A stretch of 64,000 nt of DNA from Pseudonocardia lacus (GTDB taxonomy: Bacteria > Actinomycetota > Actinomycetes > Mycobacteriales > Pseudonocardiaceae): assembly GCF_018531445.1 (NCBI RefSeq), contig NZ_JAHDTH010000003.1:1-64000 (forward strand). Direction: 5' to 3'. The position numbers were made by a program, and so were the translations under genes. Below the pieces are notes generated by a model. The model saw nothing but the letters and a program-made list of their open reading frames with translations, was not told where the DNA came from and did not search any database. Positions within the stretch are counted from its first letter, which is position 1; every line of letters begins with the position of its first letter. This document shows positions 42,538 through 50,798 of the stretch, piece after piece.

Positions 42538-42779
42538 AGCCGCGCGGGACCTCCCGCCTGCGGTCCGCGGCCACTACAACTGCGGGTGGCGCACCGGACG
42601 CGGGCCTCGGGGGGCCGGTCGGGCAACTCGGCTGGGGAATCCGAGGCCCGACCGGGAACCGTCCCGGCCGGGGGTGCGCGGGCGTCGAACAGCCTGCGCC
42701 CGCGCGCCACCGGTTACCCGTCGCGGGTCGGCGAGACTGCGAGGGCTCGCCGATCCGCGGCAGGATCGTCTCACCAGGG

Positions 42780-42989
42780 TCATTCCCGGTAGGGGGCGTC
42801 GGCCTCGCGGCGGCTGCGCTCGGCGAGCTCGACGATCCGGCGCAGCCCGTCGGCCCGCGCCAGCAGCAGCGTCACGTCCGCGGCGGCGCGCGCCGCCACT
42901 TCCGCCGTGTCCGGTACCGCCGTCACCTGCGGTTCGGCATCGGCCGGGGGCACCGGTACGGGTGGGGAGCCCTCCGTCGGATCGTTCAC
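42780..42989 (-). CDS. Small acidic protein (69 aa), probably leaderless
   Basis: GTG at 42989. There is no ribosome site, but on the minus strand TACAAC (43001-42996) precedes the GTG by six bases, which fits a leaderless transcript. The N-terminal half is Pro/Glu/Asp-rich and disordered; the second half is one amphipathic helix (AARAAADVTLLLARADGLRRIVELAERSRREAD). No family is recognised. CTGACGA box 3 lies 45 bp upstream, so it may belong to the two-component regulon. Confidence 0.5.
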   Translation of the reverse strand: MNDPTEGSPPVPVPPADAEPQVTAVPDTAEVAARAAADVTLLLARADGLRRIVELAERSRREADAPYRE

Positions 42990-43033
42990 CGCGCAGTTGT
43001 ACCCAGGAAGGCGGTGGAGCCCGGTCGGGCAGC

Positions 43034-43051
43034 CTGACGATTGCCTGACGA
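43034..43051. promoter_or_regulatory. CTGACGA direct-repeat box 3
   Basis: CTGACGA at 43034-43040 and 43045-43051, again 11 bp apart. It lies upstream of the minus-strand small acidic protein gene and 100 bp beyond the 3' end of the BCCT gene. As the repeats face away from the small gene, either orientation-independent activation or another target must be assumed. Confidence 0.65.
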
Positions 43052-43150
43052 TGGTCCGGATGGGCGCACCGGCGGACGGATGGAGCGAGCTGGGCGGCTC
43101 GCCCGACGGAGCGTCGTCGCCCCGTCTGGCGAGCGTCCTGCTCCGGGGGC

Positions 43151-45187
43151 TCAGCCGCCGACCTGCTGGATCCGGACGAACTCCAGGTGCCGCTCGTACT
43201 GGTCGAGGATGTCGTCGGTCAGCTGCCCGTAGGAGTAGCCCATGACGTCGTAGTCCTGGCCGCCTTCGCGCAGGTGCACCTCCAGGCGGCAGTAGGTGTC
43301 GCCGCCCTTGGGGAACGCCGGGCTGTAGACCGGGATCGGGACCTCACGCGGCTGGATGCGGTAGCGGAACGGGTGCTCCTCGCCCAGGTCGGCGGTCAGC
43401 TCGACGACCTTTCCGCCGGTCTCGTCGTGGTCCTCGCCCGCGCGCGCCTCGATCCCGCGTTCCTGCAGGTGCTCGGCCACCTCCCGGACCGCGGGCAGCG
43501 CCACCTCGTCCAGGAACTCCGCCGCGCGCTCCCGGTCGGGGAACGACATGGCCCGGTCGAGCCGCAGCCGCCACCCGGGCGAACCGGGCCGGTGGCCGTC
43601 GCCCGCGCTGCGCCCGGAGATCGACGAGCGCAGCCCGTAGCGCTGGCTCTCGGCGTGCAGGGACTCCAGCCGCAGCGCCTTGAACAACCCGTACATGACC
43701 AGCACCAGGACGAACGCGAACGGCAGCCCCATGATGATGGTGGCGTTCTGCAGCGCGGGCACCCCGCCGACGATGAGCATCCCGACCGTCAGCAGGCCCG
43801 TGGCCACGGCCCAGAAGATGCGCAGCCACGGGGCTCCGTCCGACTGCGGCGTCGGCAGGTGCGAGGACAGGTTGGCCATCACCAGCGCGGCCGAGTCGGC
43901 CGAGGTCACGTAGAACAGCAGGCCGGTGAAGGTCGCGACCCCCGCGACGAACGAGACCGCCGGGTACTGGGCGAGCAGCTGGTAGAAGCCCTGTGCCGGG
44001 TTGTCGACCGTGGCCTGGCCGAACTCGGTGTTGCCGTCGCGGATCACGTCGATGGCGCTGTTGCCGAAGATCGAGATCCACATGACGATGTAGGTGAACG
44101 GGATGATCAGCGTGCCGACCACGAACTGGCGGATGGTGCGCCCGCGCGAGATCCGGGCCAGGAACAGCCCGACGAACGACGCCCAGGCGATCCACCAGGC
44201 CCAGAAGAACAGCGTCCAGGCGTTGAGCCAGTCGACGGGCCGGTCGTAGGCGAACGTCTGCAGGGTCAGGCCCGGGAAGGTGCTGAGGAAGTCGCCGACG
44301 TTCTGCACGAGCCCGTTGAGCAGGAACACGGTGTCGCCCGCGACCAGCAGGTAGAGGGCCAGCCCGATCGCCAGCAGCACGTTGAGCTGGGACAGCAGCT
44401 TGATGCCGCGGTCGACGCCGCTCACCGCGGACACGGTGGCCATGATGACCGCGATGGCCACCAGCCCGATCTGGGCCGCGGTGCCCTCGGGGATGCCGAA
44501 GAGGAAGTCGAGCCCGTAGTTCAGCAGCACCACGCCGATGCCGAGGGAGGCGGCGACGCCGAAGATCGTGCCGAGGACGGCGGCGAGGTCGACCGCGGTG
44601 CCGAGCCCGCCGTGGATGCGCTTGCCGAAGATCGGGTACAGCGCCGACCGGATGGCCAGCGGCAGGTTCCGGCGGTAGGCGAAGTAGGCCAGGGCCATGC
44701 CCATCAGCGCGTACATGCCCCAGCCGCTGATCCCGTAGTGGAACAGCGTCCAGACCGTGGCCTCCTCGGCCGCCTGCAGCGTGCCGCCCTCGCCGCGCGG
44801 CGGGGTGAGGTACTGGGTGACCGGCTCGACGACCGCGAAGAACATCAGGTCGGTGCCGATACCGGCGGCGAACAGCATCGACGCCCAGGCGAACGTGCTG
44901 AACTCGGGTCGGGAGTGCTCGGGCCCGAGCCTGGTCCGTCCCATCCGGGAGGCGCCCACCAGGATGACGAAGACGAGGATGACCGTGGACAGCAGGATGT
45001 AGAACCAGCCGAACCACTCCGACGTCCAGCCCACCAGCGCGCCGATCGCGTCGGAGGCGGCGGTCGGGGTGGCGATGGCCCAGATCGCGACGGCGAGGGT
45101 GATCGCGGCGGACCCGTAGAAGACCACCGGTTTGATCCGGGTGCCGGCCCGTTCCTGCGGAGTCGGATCGGTGCTGACCTCGCTCAT
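43151..45187 (-). CDS. betT: BCCT-family choline/glycine betaine transporter (BetT-like)
   Basis: 678 residues from the ATG at 45187, which has GGGAGAGCG upstream. Twelve membrane helices are evident. The BCCT signature WTLFFWAWWIAWASFVGLFLARISRGRTIRQF is intact, with the substrate Trp box, and the Gly-rich helix MLFAAGIGTDLMFFAVVEP is present. A soluble C-terminal tail of ~150 residues (MSFPDRERAAEFLDEVALPAV, HPFRYRIQPREVPIPVYSPAF, QLTDDILDQYERHLEFV) is typical of BetT and is linked to osmotic activation. It imports choline or betaine with protons or sodium. Confidence 0.92.
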   Translation of the reverse strand: MSEVSTDPTPQERAGTRIKPVVFYGSAAITLAVAIWAIATPTAASDAIGALVGWTSEWFGWFYILLSTVILVFVILVGASRMGRTRLGPEHSRPEFSTFAWASMLFAAGIGTDLMFFAVVEPVTQYLTPPRGEGGTLQAAEEATVWTLFHYGISGWGMYALMGMALAYFAYRRNLPLAIRSALYPIFGKRIHGGLGTAVDLAAVLGTIFGVAASLGIGVVLLNYGLDFLFGIPEGTAAQIGLVAIAVIMATVSAVSGVDRGIKLLSQLNVLLAIGLALYLLVAGDTVFLLNGLVQNVGDFLSTFPGLTLQTFAYDRPVDWLNAWTLFFWAWWIAWASFVGLFLARISRGRTIRQFVVGTLIIPFTYIVMWISIFGNSAIDVIRDGNTEFGQATVDNPAQGFYQLLAQYPAVSFVAGVATFTGLLFYVTSADSAALVMANLSSHLPTPQSDGAPWLRIFWAVATGLLTVGMLIVGGVPALQNATIIMGLPFAFVLVLVMYGLFKALRLESLHAESQRYGLRSSISGRSAGDGHRPGSPGWRLRLDRAMSFPDRERAAEFLDEVALPAVREVAEHLQERGIEARAGEDHDETGGKVVELTADLGEEHPFRYRIQPREVPIPVYSPAFPKGGDTYCRLEVHLREGGQDYDVMGYSYGQLTDDILDQYERHLEFVRIQQVGG

Positions 45188-45357
45188 CGCTCTCCCTCCG
45201 TCGCGTGCCCGGACGAGTGATCCGGCGATGCGCATCATCGTCCACTTCGCCCCTCGGTGGCAGGCACGACCCGAACCGTTATCGACGCGCGCTCCGGTCC
45301 CGCCGGCGCAGTCGTGCGCCACCCGATCGCGGACGGGGTGGGATGCGCGCGAGCGGG

Positions 45358-46989
45358 TCAGTCGCCGCGGATGTCCCGGCGGCGGTAGCCGACCAACCCG
45401 ATGAGCCCGATGCAGACGGCGATCGCGGTCATGGCCAGTGCCGCGGGGACGTCGGGCGGGGTGCTCGGTACGAGGGCGAGGTGGTCGAAGGGGGACAGGG
45501 CGGCCACCCAGTCGGGGGCATCGACGCTGTCGGCCACCACGGTCAGCAGGAAACCGCCGGCGGTGGGCAGCATGCCGACCGCGACGACGGCGCCGGGTGC
45601 CCAGCCCAGGGCGAGCACAGCGGCCCCGAGGCCGAGCGCGGCTACCGGGAGGACGTTGGCCGCGCCGGCGAGCGCGTCGCCGAGCCCGAGGGGCGCCCCC
45701 GTGGCGGTGCTGCCCGCCCAGACGGCGAGCGCGGCGGTGGCGGCGAGCGCCAGCGACCCGGCGGCGGTCGCGGTGGTCGTGGCGGCGAGCAACCGGACGC
45801 GGGTGAGCGGGGCGGCGAGCAGGAGGTCGAGCCGGCGGGCCCGCTCGGCGCGGACGAGCGCGGCGGTGCGGCTGGCGGCGAACCCGCCGAGCGGGACGGC
45901 GAGCAGGGTGAACAGGGTCGCGGCGTAGCCCTGCACGGCGTCGAGTTCGAACCCGGCCTGCCGGGCCAGGTCGGCGAAGGCGGGGTTGTCGCGCAGGAAC
46001 CTGGTCATGGACTCCGCGATGAGCCCGACGAGCAGGAAGAACGCGGCGATGCCCAGGGTCCAGGCGGTCAGCGGGCGCAGCGTCGAGCGCAGCGCGAACG
46101 TGGGCACCGACCCGAGCAGTGCGCTGTGCGAGCGGCGGCGGCGAGCACCGCCGAGCAGGCCGCCGCGCACGTCGCGGTGGCGGGCCGCCGTCGTCGCGAC
46201 GAGGAGCAGCGCGATCGAGGCGGCGGCCAGTACGGCCAGGGGGAGCACCCGGTCGGCGTCGTAGGGGCGGGCGAGGGCGGCGAGCCCGAACGGCGACAGC
46301 CAGCGCAGCCAGGCCAGTGCCTCGACCCCGTCGCCCACCATGCGCGCGAGCAGCCCGGCGACCAGGACGGCGACGGTGGCGCCTGCGGCGGTGCCCCGGT
46401 CCGGCCACAGCTGCGCGGCGAGCGCGCCGACCCCGATGCCGAAGGCCCCGATGAGGGCCAGCGACGCGCCGTGGACGACAGCGCCGGTCGCCGGGGTGCC
46501 GCTGACCAGCAGCGCCAGTGCCACCCCGGCCCCGACGGCCAGCGCTGCGCCGGCGAGCACGGCGAGGTGGCGGGCGACCGCGGAGGGGGCCGGGACGCGG
46601 CCGGCGAGCAGGAGTTCCCAGCGGCCGGTGTCCTCCTCGCCGCGCAGCACCCGCACGGTGGCCAGGCCGGCCCAGATGCCCACGAGCACGGCGAGCACCG
46701 TGCCGACCCGCCACACGGTGAACCCGCCGGCCTGGTCGAGCGCCACCGGCTCGCCGAACAGCGTGCGGATGGCGGGGTTCGAGGCCAACGCGGCCAGGGC
46801 CGCCGCGCCGCCGGGCGCTCCGGCGATCACGCCGTCGTAGGTGGCGGCGACGACCGCGGACATCCCCGCGGAGAGCGCCGCGACGACCACGGCGCCCCGG
46901 CGGACCTGGCGCACCGCGAGCCGGGTCACGACCCGCCCCGGCGCGGTCGGCAGGATCGGGCGGGTGGGCGCCGGTGCGGTGGTGGTCAT
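45358..46989 (-). CDS. ABC-2 type exporter permease (duplicated)
   Basis: 543 residues with about twelve membrane helices in two similar halves. Each half has a large loop after its first helix and a run of Ala/Val/Leu-rich helices. The sequence is typical of actinobacterial exporter permeases of the tetronasin/polyketide type (VTRLAVRQVRRGAVVVAALSAGMSAVVAATYDG; LRSTLRPLTAWTLGIAAFFLLVGLIAESM). The start overlaps the ATPase stop by ATGA. The transported compound, possibly an antibiotic, is unknown. Confidence 0.82.
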   Translation of the reverse strand: MTTTAPAPTRPILPTAPGRVVTRLAVRQVRRGAVVVAALSAGMSAVVAATYDGVIAGAPGGAAALAALASNPAIRTLFGEPVALDQAGGFTVWRVGTVLAVLVGIWAGLATVRVLRGEEDTGRWELLLAGRVPAPSAVARHLAVLAGAALAVGAGVALALLVSGTPATGAVVHGASLALIGAFGIGVGALAAQLWPDRGTAAGATVAVLVAGLLARMVGDGVEALAWLRWLSPFGLAALARPYDADRVLPLAVLAAASIALLLVATTAARHRDVRGGLLGGARRRRSHSALLGSVPTFALRSTLRPLTAWTLGIAAFFLLVGLIAESMTRFLRDNPAFADLARQAGFELDAVQGYAATLFTLLAVPLGGFAASRTAALVRAERARRLDLLLAAPLTRVRLLAATTTATAAGSLALAATAALAVWAGSTATGAPLGLGDALAGAANVLPVAALGLGAAVLALGWAPGAVVAVGMLPTAGGFLLTVVADSVDAPDWVAALSPFDHLALVPSTPPDVPAALAMTAIAVCIGLIGLVGYRRRDIRGD

Positions 46990-47951
46990 CGCCCGACCTG
47001 CGCGTCCGCACCGGCGGGGGCCGCGGTGGCGCGCACGTCGCGGTGCTCGCCGTAGTAGTCGAGGAAGATCTCCTCCAGGCCGGGTTCGCGCATCCGCAGC
47101 GCGACCACGTCCGCCGGGGCCAGTGCGCGCAGGACCGCGGTGGGTGTGCCGGTCAGCGCGAAGCGCAGTCGGGTGCGTCCGCCGGGCTCCTCGTCGGTCC
47201 GCAGCGCGGTGATGCCGGGAACCGCGGACAGGTCGGGGACGGGGCCGTCGAGGGTGGCGCTGACCTCGGTGCGGTGCAGCGCGCGCAGATCGGCGACGTC
47301 GGCGACCTCGACGAGGCGCCCGGCGCGCAGGATCGCGACCCGATCGCACACGGCCTCGACCTCGGCGAGCTGGTGCGAGCTGAGGAAGATCGTCTGGCCC
47401 CGGTCGCGCGCCTCCCGCACGGCCGCCCGGAACTCCTGCTCCATCAGCGGGTCCAGGCCGCTGGTGGGTTCGTCGAGCACGAGCAGCGGGGCCCGGGTGG
47501 CGAACGCGGCGATCAGGGCGACCTTCTGCCGGTTGCCCGTGGAGTAGGCGCGGGTGGGCAGCGACGGGTCGAGGGCGAAGCGTTCGACGAGTTCGGCACG
47601 GTAGGCGAGATCGGTGCCCGGCCCGATGCCGGCGAGCAGGTCCAGCACCTCGGCGCCGGTCAGCCGCGGCCACAGCGCGACGTCGGCCGGCACGTGGGCC
47701 AGCCGGGTGTGCGCGGCGACGACGTCCTCGGCCGGGCCGTCGAAGATCCAGGCGCGCCCGGCCGTCGGACGGGCCAGGCCGAGCAGCAGCCGGATCGTGG
47801 TGGACTTGCCGGCCCCGTTCGGGCCGAGGAAGCCGAACACCTGCCCGGCCGGCACGGACAGGTCGAGCGAGTCCAGCGCCAGCAGACGCCCGTAGCGCTT
47901 GGTCAGGCCCTCGGTGCGCAAAGCGGGAACGGCGGGATCGGGAGCGGGCAC
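46986..47951 (-). CDS. ABC exporter ATP-binding protein
   Basis: 321 residues from a GTG. Walker A FLGPNGAGKST, a Q-loop in AHVPADVALWPRL without the usual Gln, the signature YSTGNRQKVALIAAFA (degenerate, as in many DrrA-like exporters), Walker B LLVLDEPTSGLDP and switch His in LSSHQL. The C-terminal ~90 residues form a beta-rich extension ending REPGLEEIFLDYYGE, typical of drug/antibiotic exporter ATPases. It works with the overlapping permease. Confidence 0.88.
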   Translation of the reverse strand: MPAPDPAVPALRTEGLTKRYGRLLALDSLDLSVPAGQVFGFLGPNGAGKSTTIRLLLGLARPTAGRAWIFDGPAEDVVAAHTRLAHVPADVALWPRLTGAEVLDLLAGIGPGTDLAYRAELVERFALDPSLPTRAYSTGNRQKVALIAAFATRAPLLVLDEPTSGLDPLMEQEFRAAVREARDRGQTIFLSSHQLAEVEAVCDRVAILRAGRLVEVADVADLRALHRTEVSATLDGPVPDLSAVPGITALRTDEEPGGRTRLRFALTGTPTAVLRALAPADVVALRMREPGLEEIFLDYYGEHRDVRATAAPAGADAQVGR

Positions 47952-48028
47952 GACGGCCTCCGGAGGTCGGCTGAGTACGACGTGCCGACCAGGCTTCCCG
48001 GCTCACCTGGGGCGGAGCGTACGCCCGG

Positions 48029-48328
48029 TCACGCCGTGGCGGAAGTGGCCTGCGCAGGGACCGGTCGGGAGGTGCCACGCGGTGCCTCCCCCGCGGGGAC
48101 TTCGAGGTGGAACCGCGCTCCGGTCAGCAGCGCGGCGACGACGCTGGCGTCCTCCTCGCTCAGCCGCACCACCGAGAGCGCGTCGTCCGCGGACGGGTCG
48201 ACGATGGCGAGGTGGCGGGGTCCGCCGTCCTCGACCGCGATCGTCACGTGACGATCGGCGTCGATCGGGACGGAGTACCGCCAGCCGATCCCGGGGAGGC
48301 GCTGCGCCCCGACCCTGATGTGCTCCAT
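48029..48328 (-). CDS. KhtT/TrkA-associated N-terminal domain protein (99 aa)
   Basis: ATG at 48328 with AGGAGTGG upstream. The pattern RLPGIGWRYSVPIDADRHVTIAVEDGGPRHLAIVDP, then DDALSVVRLSEEDASVVAALL, matches the N-terminal part of proteins annotated as TrkA/KhtT potassium transport regulators. The RCK_C nucleotide-binding half is missing and replaced by a short Pro/Ala tail. No K+/H+ antiporter gene is adjacent. It may be a regulatory leftover or a stand-alone sensor. Confidence 0.65.
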   Translation of the reverse strand: MEHIRVGAQRLPGIGWRYSVPIDADRHVTIAVEDGGPRHLAIVDPSADDALSVVRLSEEDASVVAALLTGARFHLEVPAGEAPRGTSRPVPAQATSATA

Positions 48329-48399
48329 CACCACTCCTGTTCGCTGCTGGTCGTGCCGTTCGGTTGCATGGTCACGTTCGGGCGCCGGCACGGCTGCTC

Positions 48400-48951
48400 T
48401 CACGCCGGGGCGCCCGGCCGGGGCGAGTCGTCCGAGCGTTCGACCTTCTCGACCGCGCGCACGACGAGGCGGGGCAGCCAGGCGACCGCCGCGATCGAGA
48501 GCACCACCAGTGCGGCGGTGGACCAGGCGGGGGGCATCAGGACCAGCGCCACCACGACCGACGCCCCGGCGACCAGGACGCGGCGCCTGGTCGGCGACGG
48601 TGCGCCGGTGCCCGGCGCGCCGCTCCCGCGTGGATCGTCCTCGTTCGCGGTGGCCCGCGACCGGCGTTGCGTCGAGCGAGCCGTGATGACGAGCCACGGG
48701 ACGACCGCGGCGCCGCTGAGGACCGCCAGGCCGACGACGCCGAGCTGGTCGGCGAAGAAGGTGCTCAGGGCCGCCAGCCCGGAGAGCGCTCCGATCAGCA
48801 GCAGGACACCACCGATCGGAATCCGCGGCGGGAATACCGGGAGGGGTGAAGACGGCGCCTGTGCGAAGGCCTCGGCGAGCACCGGGTCCCCGTCGCGGAG
48901 ATCCTTCTCGAGTTCGGCGAGGACCTTCATCTCGTGCGGTGAGAGCGACAT
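48400..48951 (-). CDS. DUF3040 membrane protein
   Basis: 183 residues. It opens with the DUF3040 signature MSLSPHEMKVLAELEKDLRDGDPVLAEAF. Four membrane segments follow in two pairs (IPIGGVLLLIGALSGLAAL, LGVVGLAVLSGAAVVPWLVI, VLVAGASVVVALVLMPP, TAALVVLSIAAVAWLP), with a disordered linker between them. Most DUF3040 proteins have one pair, so this is a longer form. The function of the family is unknown. Confidence 0.85.
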   Translation of the reverse strand: MSLSPHEMKVLAELEKDLRDGDPVLAEAFAQAPSSPLPVFPPRIPIGGVLLLIGALSGLAALSTFFADQLGVVGLAVLSGAAVVPWLVITARSTQRRSRATANEDDPRGSGAPGTGAPSPTRRRVLVAGASVVVALVLMPPAWSTAALVVLSIAAVAWLPRLVVRAVEKVERSDDSPRPGAPA

Positions 48952-49165
48952 CTTCCTCCTCCTCGTGGTGCGGGTCGGCGAATGGGATCAGCTCGATTCC
49001 GTTTTCGTCGAGGTGCAGCGGCGCTCCGACAGCGCGCAGGTCATCGCCTCTCGAAGCTGTCTCCAGTGTGGGCCGCGGCCGGGGGAGGTCGCATCGGCAG
49101 AGTGCGGATGTGTTGCCCCGTACAGATTGCCGAACTTCAGCAGTCCGAGCGGGTGAGTGCCGGGG

Positions 49166-50020
49166 TCAGGCGGAGGTGTCGGCAGGTCGGGTGACCAGGA
49201 CCGGGCACGGGGCGTACTGCACCAGCACCTGGCTGGTGGAGCCCAGCAGCATGCCGCTGAACCCGCCGTGCCCGCGGTGGCCGACGACCAGCAGCCGCGC
49301 GGATTCGGCTTCCCCGAGCAGGGCGCGGACCGGCTGGTCGGGCAGGACCCGGGACTCGACCGCCACCCCGGGGTGCGCCGGCCGGTGCACGGCCAGGCGC
49401 TGGGCCAGCAGGTCCTCCGCCCGGGCGGCGAGCGTGCTCCAGTCCTCGGTCAACCGGACGACCGAACCGCTCGGCCCGGGCACCACGTCGCTCCACGTGT
49501 GCACCGCGACCAGCCGGGCGCCCCAGCCGGCCGCGATGGCGAACGCCTCGGCGAGCGCGGCGTCACTGGTCGGCGACCCGTCCACGCCGACGACGACCGG
49601 TCCCTGCTGGGGTGGCGCGGCGTCGGGGGAGCCGCCCCGGACGACCGCGACCGGGCAGGCGGCGTGGGTGACCAGCGCGAGGGCGACCGAGCCGGCGAGC
49701 ATGCCCGGGTAGGCGTCCGCGCCCCAGCCGCCGACCACGACGAGCCGGGCCTGCCGGGCGGAGTCGAGCAGCAGCGTGGCCGGCGTACCGGGCTGCACGC
49801 GAACCTCGATCTCGGCGGCCCCGCGCCGCCGGACGTCGTCCGGCAGCCGGTCGAACCACGGGGGAGGCCCGGCCGGGTCGGTCCCCGCGGGCACCGCGTG
49901 CACGACGGTCAGGCGCGTCCCTCGGCGGGTCGCCTCCCGCGCCGCCCACTGCGCCGCGTGCCACGCGGACGTCGACCCGTCGACCCCCACGACCACTGAT
50001 CCGCCTTCGGCACCGGACAC
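49166..50020 (-). CDS. Tandem universal stress protein (two Usp domains)
   Basis: 284 residues from a GTG. Two Usp folds, each with the opening VVVGVDGS (residues about 9 and 142). The second keeps the full ATP-binding signature VVGHRGHGGFSGMLLGSTSQVLVQYAPCPVLV. The first has VVGGWGADAYPGMLAGSVALALVTHAACPVAVV, a near match. Such tandem proteins in actinobacteria are commonly induced by hypoxia or stasis. It stands in a cluster with a second tandem Usp gene 1.7 kb away. The 214 bp before its 3' end (48952-49165) hold no gene. Confidence 0.92.
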   Translation of the reverse strand: MSGAEGGSVVVGVDGSTSAWHAAQWAAREATRRGTRLTVVHAVPAGTDPAGPPPWFDRLPDDVRRRGAAEIEVRVQPGTPATLLLDSARQARLVVVGGWGADAYPGMLAGSVALALVTHAACPVAVVRGGSPDAAPPQQGPVVVGVDGSPTSDAALAEAFAIAAGWGARLVAVHTWSDVVPGPSGSVVRLTEDWSTLAARAEDLLAQRLAVHRPAHPGVAVESRVLPDQPVRALLGEAESARLLVVGHRGHGGFSGMLLGSTSQVLVQYAPCPVLVTRPADTSA

Positions 50021-50140
50021 TGCCCCTCCTCGCGGACTGTGGCTGCGGGGGACACTAGCGCGCCTGGTCCGCCGTCCGCAGTGCCCGGGACGGTCGGGAC
50101 GCCCCTGCGCCGGGTCCTCGGTCGCGTCCTGGGTGGACGT

Positions 50141-50599
50141 TCAGCCGGCGGCGTCGTCGGGCGCACCCTCCGGCGCGTCGCTCCACGCGGGCAGCGTGAG
50201 CACGGGCTGGAGGCGGTGCAGCTCCGCGCGGTGCAGGGCGCTCAGCCGGGCGAGGACGCGCTCGCCGTGGTCGGTCAGCAGCACCCGCACCAGGCGGCGG
50301 TCGTCCGGGTCGGGGGCACGCGCGACCAGCCCCTCGGCCTGCGCCCGGTTGACCAGTTCGACCACGCTGTGGTGGCGCAGCTGGAGGCGGTCGGCGACTT
50401 CGCGAACCGTCGCCCAGTCGCGGCCGGGAAAGCCCTTGAGCGCGAGCATCAGCTGGTACTGCTGCGGGGTGAGCCCGTCGCGGCGCACGGTCTCCTCGCT
50501 GAAGCGCAGGTAGCGGCGGATCCCGAAGCGGAAGCGGGCGAGCGCCTCGAAGTCGTGCTTGGACAGCGGTGCCGATCCCGCGTCGTCGGCCGCCGTCAT
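50141..50599 (-). CDS. MarR-family transcriptional regulator
   Basis: 152 residues from the ATG at 50599. Winged-helix core LTPQQYQLMLALKGFPGRDWATVREVADRLQLRHHSVVELVNRAQAEGLVARAPDPDDRRLVRVLLTDHGERVLARL, with the usual wing RAPDPDDRR. It is divergent from the SPFH gene. Two adjacent ATCGT…ACGAT palindromes (50670-50697) lie in the shared region and are its likely operator. Confidence 0.92.
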   Translation of the reverse strand: MTAADDAGSAPLSKHDFEALARFRFGIRRYLRFSEETVRRDGLTPQQYQLMLALKGFPGRDWATVREVADRLQLRHHSVVELVNRAQAEGLVARAPDPDDRRLVRVLLTDHGERVLARLSALHRAELHRLQPVLTLPAWSDAPEGAPDDAAG

Positions 50600-50669
50600 C
50601 CTCCGCGCCACCTCGTTCCCCGCAATGTTGACCGCAATGTTCCCGGCAATGCGTCCGCGCCGTGATCGT

Positions 50670-50697
50670 ATCGTACTACGATGTATCGTGTTACGAT
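50670..50697 (+). promoter_or_regulatory. Twin MarR-type operators
   Basis: ATCGTACTACGAT (50670-50682) and ATCGTGTTACGAT (50685-50697), each palindromic, centres 15 bp apart. TACGAT at 50692-50697 could be the -10 of the SPFH operon, so binding would block it. The run is strikingly AT-rich for this DNA and sits 71 bp from the divergent MarR gene start. Confidence 0.75.
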
Positions 50698-50798
50698 AGG
50701 AATCGGTAGCTGGTCGGCCCTGGCCGTCGCCGTGACGGCGGGCGCTGGTTTGGACGGCGTGGCGGGTTCGACCGCACCGGGTGGGACTGGAGGACGAC

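Noticed and set aside
42586-42792. 68-codon plus-strand frame after CTGACGA box 2, with TACAAC five bases before the GTG
   Set aside because: The promoter arrangement resembles box 3, but the product is Arg/Ser/Gly-rich without structure and overlaps the minus-strand small gene. Not supported as a gene.
45227-45236. GATGCGCATC palindrome upstream of the BCCT gene as a BetI-like operator
   Set aside because: Only 10 bp long, GC-rich, with no betI gene or promoter elements around it; could be chance.
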